64,000 nucleotides of DNA, from contig JAECUM010004320.1 in the NCBI GenBank assembly GCA_016617855.1, positions 24,730 through 88,729 of the forward strand, written 5' to 3'. The position numbers and the translations under genes were made by a program. Of this stretch, positions 1 to 12,250 are shown one piece after another (the stretch's first letter is position 1; every line of letters starts with the position of its first letter). The DNA is from Megalonaias nervosa (taxonomy: Eukaryota; Mollusca; Bivalvia; Unionida; Unionidae). The notes under the pieces were generated by a model. It was not told the DNA's origin and did not search any database. It was given only the letters and a program-made list of their open reading frames with translations.

Positions 1-307
1 TCTTCTTTTACTTATGCATATTAATTTTATATGAATATCTATAGAAACAAAATATCGTTATGAAATTTAAAAACTTCAATGAGAATGACTTTGATTAGCT
101 GCAGATTTGTCATTTATTATGTGTCTAATCGGTAGGAAGCTTTAGTATCTCTTTCTTCTATATAAAAACAGGAAAAAATATATAACTTTATCAAAGTGGG
201 TTACTGCCCATAGAGTCTTTAAAACCGTTCGTTCATCTGCAACATTGGTTGACTGTATCTGAATGCAATTTTAGTAGGTTCATATATTCTGTTCATTGGC
301 ACAGTAT
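1..307. other. AT-rich DNA, nothing recognised
   Basis: No coding or repeat signal is visible before the MITE that starts near 308. Confidence 0.5.
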
Positions 308-509
308 TTACTCGCTCATGAGTGGAGTACTACTGCAAACAAGAAAGTTCCAGATCTCCTTCGCATAATGCGTCGGTAAATATGGGTCTCTGCCATTTGT
401 TGTGAGTAATCAGTAGAACAAACAACGTAAACCCTTATCTGCTGGAGCGTTATGCTTCGGCAGATCAGGGTCTGTGTTGTTAGCAGTTGGATTCGACTTA
501 AGGCTAGTA
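308..509. mobile_element. Palindromic MITE, copy 1
   Basis: This is one of four copies in the window of a roughly 200-230 bp element whose two ends are inverted copies of each other (left TACTCGCT.., CTGCAAAC; right GCAGTTGGATTCGACTTA). Inside lie two blocks built around the palindrome CGCATAATGCG and its variants: one at about 364-373 and a diverged one (GCGTTATGC) at about 446. The centre carries the shared block AATCAGTAGAACAAAC. The copy is old: its right terminus reads TTAAGGCTAGTA where copy 4 has TTATAAGCGAGTACA. No protein is encoded, so it would need a transposase supplied in trans. The superfamily cannot be named because target duplications are ambiguous. A frame across it on the minus strand is a chance ORF. 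Confidence 0.75.
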
Positions 510-1009
510 TATTGATTGTAACAATGGTGATAAGCGATATTTCGTTGAATCCGATATTGTCATAAACTGAGTTACTGTGTTGTATTGCACCTTTTCTTCC
601 CACGATTCCTAGCAATTTCTTAAACGGTTTATGCTGTTTGCTTGATAAAGGGGTAGGAGGGATCTGAATCTTTATATCAAGGTCGATTTAGCGAGTCCTG
701 ACGGAAAAGGCAAATAATTGCTCTTGATCTGTGCATATATGATCCAGTCCATAAATTCGAATCAGTATGGTTTGCAGTTCAAGTCTTTTAAATGAGGACA
801 CGAAATGAGTCATCTAAAGACAATGAACAATACAAGATACTTTTTAAAAAAATTAAATGATAACAATCTGATGCAGCATTAAAAATGCTCAGTTTAACGA
901 TTGTTATTTATTTTCCCGTTTTATATACCATACTGAAAACTAATTTGTTTTTAAAGTAGTGAATAAAAAAAAATATTATATAGTATTACTCTCTTGTCAT
1001 CAATTATGA
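510..1009. other. AT-rich DNA, nothing recognised
   Basis: No coding or repeat signal is visible between the MITE and the satellite array. Confidence 0.5.
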
Positions 1010-3260
1010 TAGGGCTTATGACTGCGATCGCAAAGACTCTGAGATAAAGGTAACATCAATTGTAAGAGGGCTTGTGATTGCGACCGCAAAGGCTCCGACC
1101 TAAAGGAAACATTACCTGTAAGAGGGCATGTGACTGCAATCGCAAAGACAGCGAGATAAAGGTAACATCACAAATAAAGGTAACAACACCTATAAGAGGC
1201 CTCGTAACTGCGATCGCAAAGACACCGAGAAACAGGTAACATCACCTGTAATAGGGCTCGTTACTGCGATCGCAAAGACTCCGAGATGAAGGTAACATCA
1301 CATGTAAGAGGGCCTGTGACTGCGATCGCAAAGACTCCGAGATAAAGGTAACATCACCTGTAAGAGGGCTCGAGACTGCGATCGCAAAGACTCCGAGATA
1401 CAGGTAACATCACCTGTAGGAGGGCTCGTGACTGCGATCGCAAAGTCTCCGAGAAAAAGTTAACATCACCTGTAAGAGAGTTCGTGACTGAGATGGCAAA
1501 GACTCCGAGATACAGGTAACATCACATGTAAGAGGGCTTATGACTGCGATCGCAAAGACTCCGAGATACAGGTAACATCACGTTTAAGAGGGTTTGTGAC
1601 TGCGATCGCAAAGACTCCGAAAAAAAGGTAATATCACCTGTAAGAGGGCTTGAGACTGCGATCGCAAAGACTCCGAGATAAAGGTAACATCACCTGTAAG
1701 AGGGCTTGTGACTCCGATTGAAAAGACTCCGAGATAAAGGTAACATCACCTGTAAGAGGGCTTGTGACTGCGATTGCAAAGACTCCGAGATAAGGGTAAC
1801 ATCACGTTTAAGAGGGCTTGTGACTTCGATTGCAAAGACTCCAACATAAGGGTAACATCACGTTTAAGAGGGCTTGTGACTGCGATTGCAAGGACTCCGA
1901 GATAAAGGTAACATCACGTGTAAGAGCGCTGGTGACTGCGATCGCAAAGACTCCGAGATAAAGGTAACATCACAAGTAAAAGGGCGTGTGACTGCGATCG
2001 CAAAGACTCCGAGATAAAGGTAACATCATCTGTAAGAGGCCTCGTGACTGCGATCGCAAAGACTCCGAGACACAGTAACATCACGTTTAAGAGGGCTCGT
2101 GACTGCGATCGCAAAGACTCCGAGATAAAGGTAACATCACCTATAAGAGGGTCTGTGACTGCGATCGCAAAGACTCCGAGATAAGGGTAGCATCACGTTT
2201 AAGAGGGCTTGTGCCTGCGATGGCAAGGACTCCGAGATAAAGGTAACATCACGTGTAAGAGCGCTTGTGACTGCGATCGCAAAGACTCCGAGATAAAGGT
2301 AACATCACCTGTAGGAGGGCTTGTGACTGCGATCGCAAAGACTTCGAGATAAAGTTAACATCACCTGTAGGAGGGCTTGTGACAGCGATCGCAAAGACTC
2401 GGAGATAATGGTAACACCACCTGTAAGAGGGCTTGTGACTGCGATCGCAAAGACTCCTAGATAAAGTTAACATCACCTGTAAGAAGCCTCGTGACTGCGA
2501 TCGCAAAGACTCCGAGATAAAGGTAGCATCACCTGTAAGAGGGCTCGTGATTGAGATCGAAAAGACTCCTAGATAAAGGTAACATCACCAGTAAGAGGGC
2601 TTGTGACTGTGATCGGAAAGACTCCGAGATGAAGGTTACATCACCTGTAACAGGGCTCGTGACTGCGATCGCAAAGACTCCGAGATGAAGGTAAGATTAC
2701 CTTTAAGAGGGCTTGTGACTGCGATCGCAAGGACTCCGAGATAAAGGTAACATCACGTGTAAGAAGGCTTGTGACTGCGATCGCAAGGACTCCGAGATAA
2801 AGGTAACATCACGTGTAAGAGGGCTTGTGACTGCGATCGCAAGGACTCCGAGAAAAAGGTAACATCACGTGTAAGAGGGCTTGTGACTGCGATCGCAAGG
2901 ACTCCGAGATAAAGGTAACATCACGTGTTAGAGGGCTTGTGACTGCGATCGCAAATACTCTGAGTAAAAGGTAACATCACCTGTAATAGGGCTGACGACT
3001 GCGATAGCAAAGACTTTCCTAGATAACGATAACATCAAGTGTAAAATGGCTTTAACTGCGATAGCAAAGACTCTTTTGATATAACGGTATCATCACATGT
3101 AAGAGGATTTGTAACTGTGACGGCAAAAACTCTTTGCGTTAACGTAACATCACGTGTACGGTTTGTAACTGCGATAGCAGACTCTTTGACATAACGGTTA
3201 CATCACATGTAAGATGGCTATAAGAAAGACTATATGAGATAATTCTAACATCAACTCTGA
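1010..3260. repeat. 56-bp satellite array, about 40 units
   Basis: Tandem head-to-tail units of 56 bp. A typical unit runs GTGACTGCGATCGCAAAGAC, then TCCGAGATAAAGGTAACATC, then ACCTGTAAGAGGGCTT. Each unit carries the 8-bp palindrome GCGATCGC. Central units are close to identical, whereas the last five or so (from about 2990) are badly diverged, with TCTTTGAC or TCTTTTGA in place of TCCGAGAT. Decay at the array edge with homogeneity inside is expected from unequal exchange. The period is not a multiple of three, and the minus-strand frames at 1914-2114 and 2249-2506 (repeating RSQSRALL-like peptide) are artefacts of the repeat. Blocks of consecutive units share variants (for example GCAAGGACTCC at about 2728-2910), which points to recent block amplification. 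Confidence 0.95.
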
Positions 3261-5759
3261 GACCTCAAATGCATATCTCTTTTGAGTCTATGTTAAAATT
3301 TTATCAAAATTCTTCGTGTTGCCCCAGTGAATTCATATCGTTCATATAGACATCTAAAGAGAAATGTATACGTTTTTTTTACCATAATATACCTCACATT
3401 AGAGAAGCCGTAATGGATGAACTTTGCTTTTGCTTCAAGTATTGTAGAGGAGGACGAGAAAATGATCAATACAGGATGAATAATAAAAATGCAAGATTAC
3501 CGGCCACTGAACATATTACTCTTTTTAATGAAGTATTTGTGACAAAATTGTCAGTCTGAACTGAAATTATAGTGAAGTACTTGCAATACAAATCTGGAAT
3601 TTCGACTGCGTCCCAGAATTCCTGAGATGTCAGCTTGGCATAGAAAGAGTTATCTGAACATTCCTTGTGACACTTGACTACTTTCTTTGAACCCTAATGG
3701 GAACAAGACTGGTAAGGTGACTAAAGGAGCCCAGTCAATCAATTTTGGCTTATGAAGATGTACAGACACACACTTTAAGTTATTTGGGGCTACTCTGAAT
3801 ATACACAAGTATGTCAGTAGAAGGTTGCGGATAATCATCAAGCATCTCAACTTTTTTTTTATCATTTCAGATGCTGTAAATTTAGACCGAGTAATAAATC
3901 GAAACTCTAAAATGTGACACCCCTAAAGAAGAGAAAAATAAAACAGAATAGAAAGAAAAATTTGCGATAAGGTAAGAAATACGAAAATGTCTTATATTAA
4001 AATCTTAGACATGAGTAGAATTACATTCTTTTCGTAGCCCCCGTACGGCGTTTACTTAAATGAGTAAAAACAGTTCTGAGTTATATTGTTTTCATAACGA
4101 TCGATAAGTGGCTACTCCACGCACAGGTGCACTGTGTTTGCTCAATCCATACACATTCATTGATCGTGTACGAAGGAGTTAACTAATATTTACATTACAA
4201 GGTGTATATAATGTTATAAAACAGGCTTTCTGGAATGTTCTGGTCTGCCCAAGAAAAATCATTAGCTTCCTGTGCATGCCATGAAGTATTTTAAATACAA
4301 GGGTAAGACAATTCTGAGACATTTTAATATCGGCGATTACTATTTTATAAAAGTAAAGCAATATTTTGGAATATTGTCCGTGGACTGTCGCTTGAATTAT
4401 AAGAAGAATGTAATATGTTAAGATTTGTGATGTTCATTATCAGAAAGATATACTATGTGAATTATAGCTACGTTATTTCTTTATTATTTTTGGGGGTGAA
4501 AGGGATGATCATAATATAACAAGCAAAAGGGATTTCTTGACCAAGCGATGTCAACCCTGGCGTGAATCCCGCTAGAAGTCACATGTTTTCCCTGATTATA
4601 AAAGACTTCCATACAATTACTGTTGTAAACTGGAAATACCAACGCGTCCAAACTACAATTAATTTTGCTCTAATTAATACATGACAACAAATCTCACAAC
4701 ATCCCAGTTACCTGTCAGCCTCACAACTGCATGGTTTCTCCTCATTAAATTTCCTTAACATATTGCCAGTATTCCACGCCGTGAAGATATACGAGTCATC
4801 CACCTAATACAGGGAACTATCTTTACTACGTCACTTCAGGACAGTCAAATCGTGATTTTAAGCCTTATTTCGCCTGTAACTCTACACCATATTTACCACC
4901 ATAGCATCAATAAACGGCACCACCAGATGATGGAACAGTCCTTTCTTGTTTATTCCATTGTGCATTGTACCACTCCCCAATCATAAATACTACACATGGA
5001 GTCATACAATCAATTCAACAATTAGATTTCAATAGCGATTACTGAGTGACAGGGACACTCAGGCGGCTCTGATCCGAATTCACTAAAAGTAAACCCTGAC
5101 ATCATCAAATCTCAACAACACTTCACTCCTAGTTTCTGGTTCATCATTCGGTCTGAGGACTATATCCCAGTACAGACTTCCCATAATCAAACAAATTGTT
5201 GGAACAATCATTAACTAAATTTAAAGAGGTAGTTGACTCATTTAGTAAATCTGTGAATCCATTTACATCATGAGAACAATAATAAATATATTTGAAAATG
5301 CATCTATCTGAAAACATTATGGTCCAATGTTAGAAGGAAGGCACAACGGAAGAAAGTTGAACCAAGACTGACGTATCAAGAAATTGGTGAAATGTTTAAC
5401 AGTAAATGAGACAACGCAACCCAAATCACATATTATCACCAGAAGAAAAGCTCAGGAGAATACTCAGAATTTACACATTCTTAACGAGAGACATAATTAA
5501 TCCAGTTCAAGGATCAAATTGGCGAAGAAAAAAAAAATCAAAATTAAAACAAATAAAAAGGGCTGTGTGGTATAATGACATCTCTGAGGCGGTGTGTTAT
5601 GTAATTTGGGTACATGATAATAAAATTGTATGATGCGTATTGGTCTCTTGTAAGGATTGAATATTTAGCATTGTATGTGGATAGTTACCAGATAATGCGT
5701 GAAAGATCATAGATGGAATTGTGGGTTAAAAAGACAATTAAAATTACCGTATTAAATTT
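3261..5759. other. Non-coding AT-rich stretch
   Basis: I see no repeat, RNA gene or recognisable coding region here. Short frames at 3650-3865, 4179-4361 and 5406-5633 are AT-rich and match no family I know. The last of them lies just upstream of the polymerase relic and could belong to it, but its sequence is low-complexity lysine-rich and gives no support. Confidence 0.5.
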
Positions 5760-6435
5760 CAAAAGAAGGATTATGGATGTTTCTATTTTGCCTTAGAGTT
5801 TACGCTAACTCACAAAAGACAGTACAGGTCATCAAAATATAATCTTCGCTAGATGTAAATATTGGTTTCATAGGTGCCAGATTAAAATAGACAACGTTGA
5901 TGAACTCGAAAATGAATTCAACGTATCTCTAAATGTACAGACAAGCGTTTTCAGATTCACAAAACCACTAAGAGTGACAAAAGGGACAGATGCAATTACT
6001 TGATTTGATTGAAACACATATCATTATAGTACACTGAAAGATATATGAGGGTCTTGTCATCACAGATAAACAAACACACAACTAAAAAGTGTTTCTAAAA
6101 GTGCTTAGATGATTTTAACACCGAATGAAGATTGAACGACCATCAACGAGTATGCAAGCAAGTATATAACAAAAGAGACAAAAGTCCTGAAGAGGATTGT
6201 GTTGCGAAATGCAAAAACGAAATTCGTCAGCTAAACGTCCTGCAATTTCTTTGTTGTGAGTTGGAAAGTATCATGAAACCAACCTACACTTGCAAACAAG
6301 ATTCAGATTTATCATGGACAATACAAACATCCAAATATATGTAGTCAGGATTTTGTCTTCACGTTAAATCATTACACAAAGACCATGCAAACCCTGTCTT
6401 TCCACAGTTTGCAATGTTATATATAGTTATCTAAT
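5760..6435 (+). pseudogene. DNA polymerase B (protein-primed type) N-terminal relic
   Basis: Several frames, broken by stops and shifts, together resemble the N-terminal half of the family-B, protein-primed-type polymerase genes (Pfam DNA_pol_B_2 class) that are multicopy in molluscs and cnidarians and occur in Polinton/adintovirus-like elements. In order: a block VDELENEFNVSLNV then PLRVTKGTDAI (about 5898-6000); a zinc-finger-like block at about 6060-6160, SSQINKHTTKKCF, stop, KCLDDFNTE, stop, LNDHQRVC; then RQLNV..LESIMKPTYTCK..SDLSWTIQTSKY (about 6213-6340) and, after a stop in the same frame, SGFCLHVKSLHKDHANPVF (6345-6410). The position of exonuclease motif I, expected as DFE, reads ELE. 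At least three in-frame stops and two frame changes are present, so it is dead. The palm domain is not in the window. Recognition is from memory of the family, not a search. Confidence 0.65.
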
Positions 6436-7632
6436 GAGATACTTTCAGAAATATAACTTTGGTGCTAACGCTAGATAATGACACAAACAAATTTTGCGTG
6501 GGTATCAAAAATGGTGTTATCTGAATTTTTCTAAGACATTCGAAATTTAACTGTATCTTGCTGTTATCATCGGTGCTATATATAGAAATGTACCCCATAT
6601 TAGTCGGTTGCTGTTAATTTATGATCTTTCTTTGTGCTGGAGGGATTTATGGATATATAGTAATCATACATTGAAGATAACTTGTCCAAAACGAAAGGAT
6701 AGTTTATGATTTTAGCACCGTATCTAACCAACATATTTTGTATTTATTTCATCGCATTTTTACTTGTTCAGTATCTCGAACATCCATGGGTAACCTTTCC
6801 ATTATTATCATCTTTAGGTTTTAAGAAATGCATTCGAAGTTAATAGTTTGCTTGTTTCTTTGAACCTGTAATATCATTCATTATTTTATCCGCACAATAT
6901 TTGGATGACAGACAGCTCGTAGCATTTCTCACATGGATCATTTCAGTCCTTCCCGCATCACGATGAGTTACACCAATTTTGTCCTGTTAGACAAAGCGTT
7001 TTGCCTAATTACAATTGAAATGAACGGGCATGATCTTTAGAGAAGCATCTAAAGTGTGAATGCATATAACCCATGCGTAGCCTTCGAGCTGATGCGCATC
7101 TTGGGTACGAGCTGTTTGCGGTGCTCGTTTCGACTGCGGCAAGTCTAGCAAGGACAAAAATAACATTGACTATGTCTGTGCATATCTTTCGCACAGGAAA
7201 CAAAGACACTTGTACAGGGATATGGTTATCTCAAATGATAGACAAAAGATAATAATTATGAGACTAATGACGATGATTAAAATAACGACACGACGATCTC
7301 AGAATTAGTAGATGAACAGAGGCTCTGGCTGTGACTTTTGCACTGGTAGCCATGACGACAGTGACTCATCGTCGCTCCAAAACGTTGCGTGATAATAACG
7401 AGGACGATGACTCATAACTAGACAGCAGTCGTAAGTTGTGATTATATGTGTGTTAAAGTTTTCCATATAAATGCAAAACGGGCAGTTTCCTAGCAAATTA
7501 TGGAGTTTCTCAGTGATAGATACATGCAAATCTTATGAAGTTTAAAAGACATTACTCTGGCTGGCGCTATCGGAAATGCGACTCTTTGATTACTAGCCCG
7601 ATGTTTCATCATCTAAATTATTGCGAACCTCT

Positions 7633-7636
<4 letters not shown>
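6436..7636. other. Non-coding stretch, nothing recognised
   Basis: Sequence downstream of the polymerase relic. No continuation of the polymerase is visible. Minus-strand frames at 7009-7209 and 7305-7529 match nothing I recognise. Confidence 0.45.

Positions 7637-7679
<43 letters not shown>
7637..7679. repeat. (GA)n microsatellite
   Basis: Uninterrupted AG dinucleotide tract of about 43 bp. Confidence 0.97.
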
Positions 7680-7682
<3 letters not shown>

Positions 7683-8530
7683 TAAGACCCTGAATAACTC
7701 CAACTCAATATGATAAACCTTAGTGACTCGAAAAGCCGGGTTCTTAACCTATTTGCCCAGGTGCTATGGGCTTTTGAGTTAACATGATTCTACGTCAAGC
7801 ACCAAGTGTTACAGAAGTCCAAATTTATCCGCTTTTGGATGCCAGCCTAATAAATTTTGCACTGATGTTGTCGATCATTTATTATTTTCATCTTACAAAA
7901 TCATTGGCACGGTTGTAAACATTGGATATCAAGAACACCTGATTTTGAACAATATCAACTAAAACTTAATGATGAACATTTACTTGTGCTAACACGTGTG
8001 CGATTTGATCTGTTCGTGGCAGATATACATGTATCTGACAAATTGATGTAAGTGAGGGTAAGTTCTTGAATTCTTAATTAACTAAATTGATGATGGTTCC
8101 ATCATTCACCAAAATTCATCAGAAACTTTAACTAAATATGGACATTGTAATCGACTACACAGAGTTCCACATTCAAATTACAGAAACAAATATAGTTCCG
8201 TTATAAACACTGGGATACTGTAAATGTATTGGATGGAGTATTACCTGCTGGATATGCTAGTTTTATCAATCCAGTTTTCTTTCTGACTCAATAACTGTTC
8301 GTGAAATTACAATAAAAGGTGATCCGATAACTGACCGTAGCTTCGGAATCGTCTAAGAACTGCCAAAAACAGCCATTACCCGAAAGTGTCACTATTAATT
8401 GGATGTCTTTCAAAACTACTGTAAACATCATTTCTACTACAGAATTTAAAACACCAGAATGTTGCAATAGGAAGAATATATGTTGAGAGATCATTTGATT
8501 TAATAAAAAACGTTTGAAACCTAAAGCAAG
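7680..8530. other. Non-coding stretch, nothing recognised
   Basis: AT-rich spacer between the GA tract and the 26-bp minisatellite, without visible coding or repeat signal. Confidence 0.45.
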
Positions 8531-10095
8531 TGATGCATCAAAATCTCAAGCCATTAGTATGCATCAAACTCGCTAGGCATTAGGATGCATCAAACAATAA
8601 AGCCATTAGTATGCAGCAATCTTCCAATCCATTACTATGTATCAAACTCTCAAGCCATTAGTATGCATCAAACTTTCCAGCCATTAGTATGCATCAAAAC
8701 TATCAAGGCATTAGTATGTATCAAACTCGCCAGCCATTAGTATGCATCAAAACTCTCAAGGCATTATTATGCATCAAAACTATCAAGGCATTAGTATGCA
8801 TCAAACTCGCCAGCCATTAGCATGCATCAAACTCTCAAGGCATTATTATGCATTAAACTTTCCAGTCATTAGTATGCATCAAACTCTCCAGCCATTGGTA
8901 TGCATCAAACTCTCCAGCCATTGGTAAGCATCAAAATCTCAAGGCATTAGTATGCATCAAAATCTCAAGGCATTAGTATGCATCAAAATCTCAAGGCATT
9001 AGTATGCATCAATATTTATAGCCATTAGTATGGATCAAAATCTCAAGCCATTAGTATGCATCAATCTTTCAAACCATTAGTATGCATCAATATTTATAGC
9101 CATTAGTATGGATCAAAATCTCAAGCCATTAGTATGCATCAATCTTTCAAGCCATTGGTATGCATCAAACCATCAAGCCATTGGTATGCATCAAGCTCTG
9201 AAGCCATTAGTATGCATCAATATTTCAAGCCATTATAGTATGGATCAAACTCTCCAGCCATTAGTATGCATCAATCTTTCAAATCATTAGTATGCATCAG
9301 TCTTTCAAGCCATTAGTATGCATCAATCTCTCAAGCTACTAGCATGCATCGAACTCTCAAGCCATTATTATGCACAAAATCTCAAGTCAATTGTATACAT
9401 GAATCTTTCAAGCCATTAATATGCATCAAACTCTCAAGCCATTAGTATGCATCAAACTCTCAAACTGTTAGTATGCATCAATATTTTAAGCCATTAGTAT
9501 GCATCAAACTCTCAAGCCACTAGTATGCATCAAGTCTCAAGCCATTAGTATGCAACAAAATCTCAAGCCATTAGTATGGATCAAACTCTCAAGCTATTAG
9601 TATGCATCAATATTTTAAGCTATTAGTATACATCAAACTCTCAAGCCATTAGTATGCATCAAGTCTCAAGCCATTAGTATGCAACAAAATCTCAAGCCAT
9701 TAGTATGGATCAAACTCTCAAGCCATTAGTATGCATCAAACTCTCAAGCTGTTAGTATGCATCAATATATTAAGCCATTAGTATGCATCAAACTCTCAAG
9801 CCATTAGTATGCATCAAGTCTCAAGCCATTAGTATGCAACAAAATCTCAAGCCATTAGTATGGATCAAACTCTCAAGCTATTAGTATGCATCAATATTTT
9901 AAGCTACTAGTATACATCAAACTCTCAAGCCATTAGCATGCATCATACTCTCAAGCCATTAGTATGCATCAAACTCTCAAGCCATTAGTATGCATCAATA
10001 TTTAAGCCATTAATATGGATCAAAATCTCAAGCTATTAGTATGCATCAATATTCCAAGCCAATAGTATGCATCAAACTTTCAAGCCATTAGTATT
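8531..10095. repeat. 26-bp minisatellite, about 60 units
   Basis: Tandem units of GCCATTAGTATGCATCAAAC plus TCTCAA. Recurring variants are AAATCTCAAG, TATTTATAG, TATTTTAAGC, GGATC for GCATC, and a 25-bp form (ATCAAGTCTCAAGCC). ATGCAT, a 6-bp palindrome, occurs in most units. A block of five to six variant units (CTCAAGCTATTAG, ATATTTTAAG, AAGTCTCAAG, GCAACAAAATC) recurs in the same order at about 9460-9600, 9600-9720 and 9740-9900, so a higher-order repeat is forming. The plus-strand frames at 8742-8927 and 9108-9290 are repeat artefacts. Confidence 0.96.
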
Positions 10096-10250
10096 GAACA
10101 CTTTTGGGACTTATGCATATTTAGCTAACTGAATTCTAATTTATAATTTCTAAAAGGATGTAAAGCATATGACTTAACTATTAAACTCTAGCACAGTGTG
10201 CTCCAACATTTTCAAAACCCTCGGGAACATGTACCAGAAATGTAAACCGT

Positions 10251-10251
<1 letters not shown>

Positions 10252-10310
<59 letters not shown>
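10252..10310. repeat. (TC)n-(TA)n compound microsatellite
   Basis: A CT tract of about 40 bp passes directly into a TA tract of about 18 bp. Confidence 0.97.
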
Positions 10311-11053
10311 AGTGACTTTTTGTAACAGCGCGGGCCACACAAAAAATTACACGTGTGCCTGTAGTTGGACTACGCTGCTCTAGAACATTTGTTCATTTGG
10401 TTAGATTACAATGTTATTTGTTTTGCATGCATTTTGCATTCTCTATGGGAAATACTGTTTCCCCCACCCTTCAGCAAAGTAGTTGTGAAAAGTTAAACAA
10501 TATAGGTCATATTATGTGTACCGGTACTTCTTCCAAATTCAATATACACTGTAATAATCTTTGTTTCCATAGGTATGAATACTGACAAATTTTGCATATC
10601 AAACAATTATTATAAGAAAGAAGAAATTATTCACCCTTACATATATATATATTCGGGCACGTATATATTACTCCAGGATTTACATGAAAATCTCCCTAAC
10701 ACTGGTTACAGTAAATTTAATTGTTTAAACATTATCATAAAAATCAGTAAGTAGATACAAAATTGCAATCAATGGTAACAGATGTACCGTTTGTATACTG
10801 ACGTACACAAGTTAAAACCATATATGAGATGAAAATCAAGTCACTCGATGAAATAATAAAAATGTTTGGGAGTTAGTTTCATGACTTCGTTACAAGATAT
10901 ACTATGAAAATTAGTTATTAGCTTGACCTGTTATGAAATTAAACAATGAAATGCAGTAATTTTGTTAATGTCATGTGAGATTAACATTCACAGTGCTGTT
11001 ATTCTTCATTGTAAAACCATTGCAGTTAAAGGTCCTGTAATGATTCATGTAAG
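10311..11053. other. Non-coding stretch, nothing recognised
   Basis: A plus-strand frame at 10355-10585 has no recognisable family features. The rest is AT-rich. Confidence 0.45.
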
Positions 11054-11150
11054 ATTGACAGTATATTTCACATCATGTACTGTCAATATTGACAGTATAT
11101 TTCACATCATGTACTGTCAATATTGACAGTATATTTCACATCACTCACTG
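11054..11150. repeat. Three tandem hairpin-forming units (34 bp)
   Basis: The unit begins ATTGACAGTA and ends TACTGTCAAT, which are exact reverse complements, with a 14-base TATTTCACATCATG centre. Successive units abut, so each can form a 10-bp stem and neighbouring units can also pair through the shared TGTCAATATTGACA palindrome. The third unit is decayed at its right arm (CACTCACTGCG). Confidence 0.9.
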
Positions 11151-11218
11151 CGTGTACTGTTACTGAAGTAAAATCTGTTCAATGTGGCACTCAGTAAAAT
11201 TGCCCTTTTTAAAATGTA

Positions 11219-11590
11219 CATTGCCATTTGGCCCGAAACCTTTAACTGATGTCAGTGTTCGCTGTCAAGCATTGCCAAGTGGTCTAAAACTTAATATGAA
11301 CGTACACTGTCAATGCAAGCTATGCCATCTGGCAAAAACTTGAACGTGATATTAATGTTCACTGTCGAGCAATGCAATTTGGCCAAAAGCTTGAAAGTGA
11401 TATGAATGCTCACTGTCAAACATTGCCATTTGGCTTAAAACTTGAAAGTGATATGAATGCTCATTGTCAAACATTGCCATTTGGCTTAAAACTTGAAAGT
11501 GATATGAATGCTCACTGTCAAACATCGCCATTTGGCTTAAAACTTGAAAGTGATATGAATGCTCATTGTCAAGCATTACAGTTATCATAA
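11219..11590. repeat. 51-bp minisatellite, about 7 units
   Basis: Unit: GCTCACTGTCAAACATTGCC, then ATTTGGCTTAAAACTTGAAA, then GTGATATGAAT. The left three units are diverged and the right four nearly identical. Because 51 is a multiple of three and the unit lacks stops in one frame per strand, it gives open frames on both strands (plus 11372-11590, minus 11352-11594) with a 17-residue repeat. With no flanking coding context this is best read as non-coding. Confidence 0.93.
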
Positions 11591-11869
11591 TCACATACTA
11601 AGTATTTCAGGTTTTCTTTCCTGGACTTTGCCATGTCAGTGGAAGAATTCTCAATCGTCCTTCTTTGCATCTCATTGATAAAGAATTATTTGCTTTTCGT
11701 TTCCATATATTTTATATTCTTCTCTTAGACGTGCAGAATCTGCATTTGATTCTTACCCGTATGTTACTGCCAAAATGCTTTCTAAGATTTCGAGTTCATA
11801 TAAAAACCACGAGGAAGTTTTTGTCAATAGTTCTTTTCGTATGCATTAATTATTGACCACGTCACATAA

Positions 11870-12250
11870 AAGCCACTAAAACTCATCTTTTTGCCGATGA
11901 CGTATCCGTACATGCCATGAGTAATACAATCTCTTCTCTTGAACAGAATTTACAACAGGACATTGATGCTGTTATACAGTGGTGCGAAACCAATAAAATG
12001 CACTTAAATACAGAAGATAACTAACTGTATGAGAGTTGGATTAAGGCAAAGATTACAGAAATTACAGGATATCGATATATTTGTTCTGGGAACTAGATTA
12101 AATATCACAAAAAGTATTAAAAATATTAGATGTGATTATTGGCAGGCATTTCGTAGGAAAATCAAAGAAAGCGCGTGTGTTTTGCACTGTCCTCCAGAAT
12201 AGCCTTAATGAACAGATTGATTCCGTATGTGCTGTCAGATAACACTGGTC
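11870..12250 (+). pseudogene. Non-LTR retrotransposon reverse transcriptase fragment
   Basis: Encodes THLFADDVSVHAMS followed by a block with DIDAVIQWCETNKMHLNTE. This is the FADD catalytic box of reverse transcriptase and the downstream WC..NKM.LN..K block typical of CR1/L2/Jockey-type LINEs in molluscs. After a frame change, RQRLQ..QDIDIFVLGTRLN and then NEQIDSV continue the expected order up to about 12220. Stops and frame changes make it inactive. The upstream fingers domain and the endonuclease are not visible, so the copy is 5'-truncated, as is usual for LINEs. Confidence 0.78.

Noticed and set aside
1914..2506. Minus-strand frames with an RSQSRALL-like repeated peptide
   Set aside because: They follow the 56-bp satellite exactly; the period is not a multiple of three and there is no flanking coding context.
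1010..3260. CRISPR-like direct repeats
   Set aside because: The whole unit repeats without unique spacers and the genome is eukaryotic in every other respect; the same applies to all other arrays.
8742..9290. Plus-strand frames with MHQ-rich repeated peptide
   Set aside because: By-product of the 26-bp minisatellite; frames break as soon as a unit varies in length.
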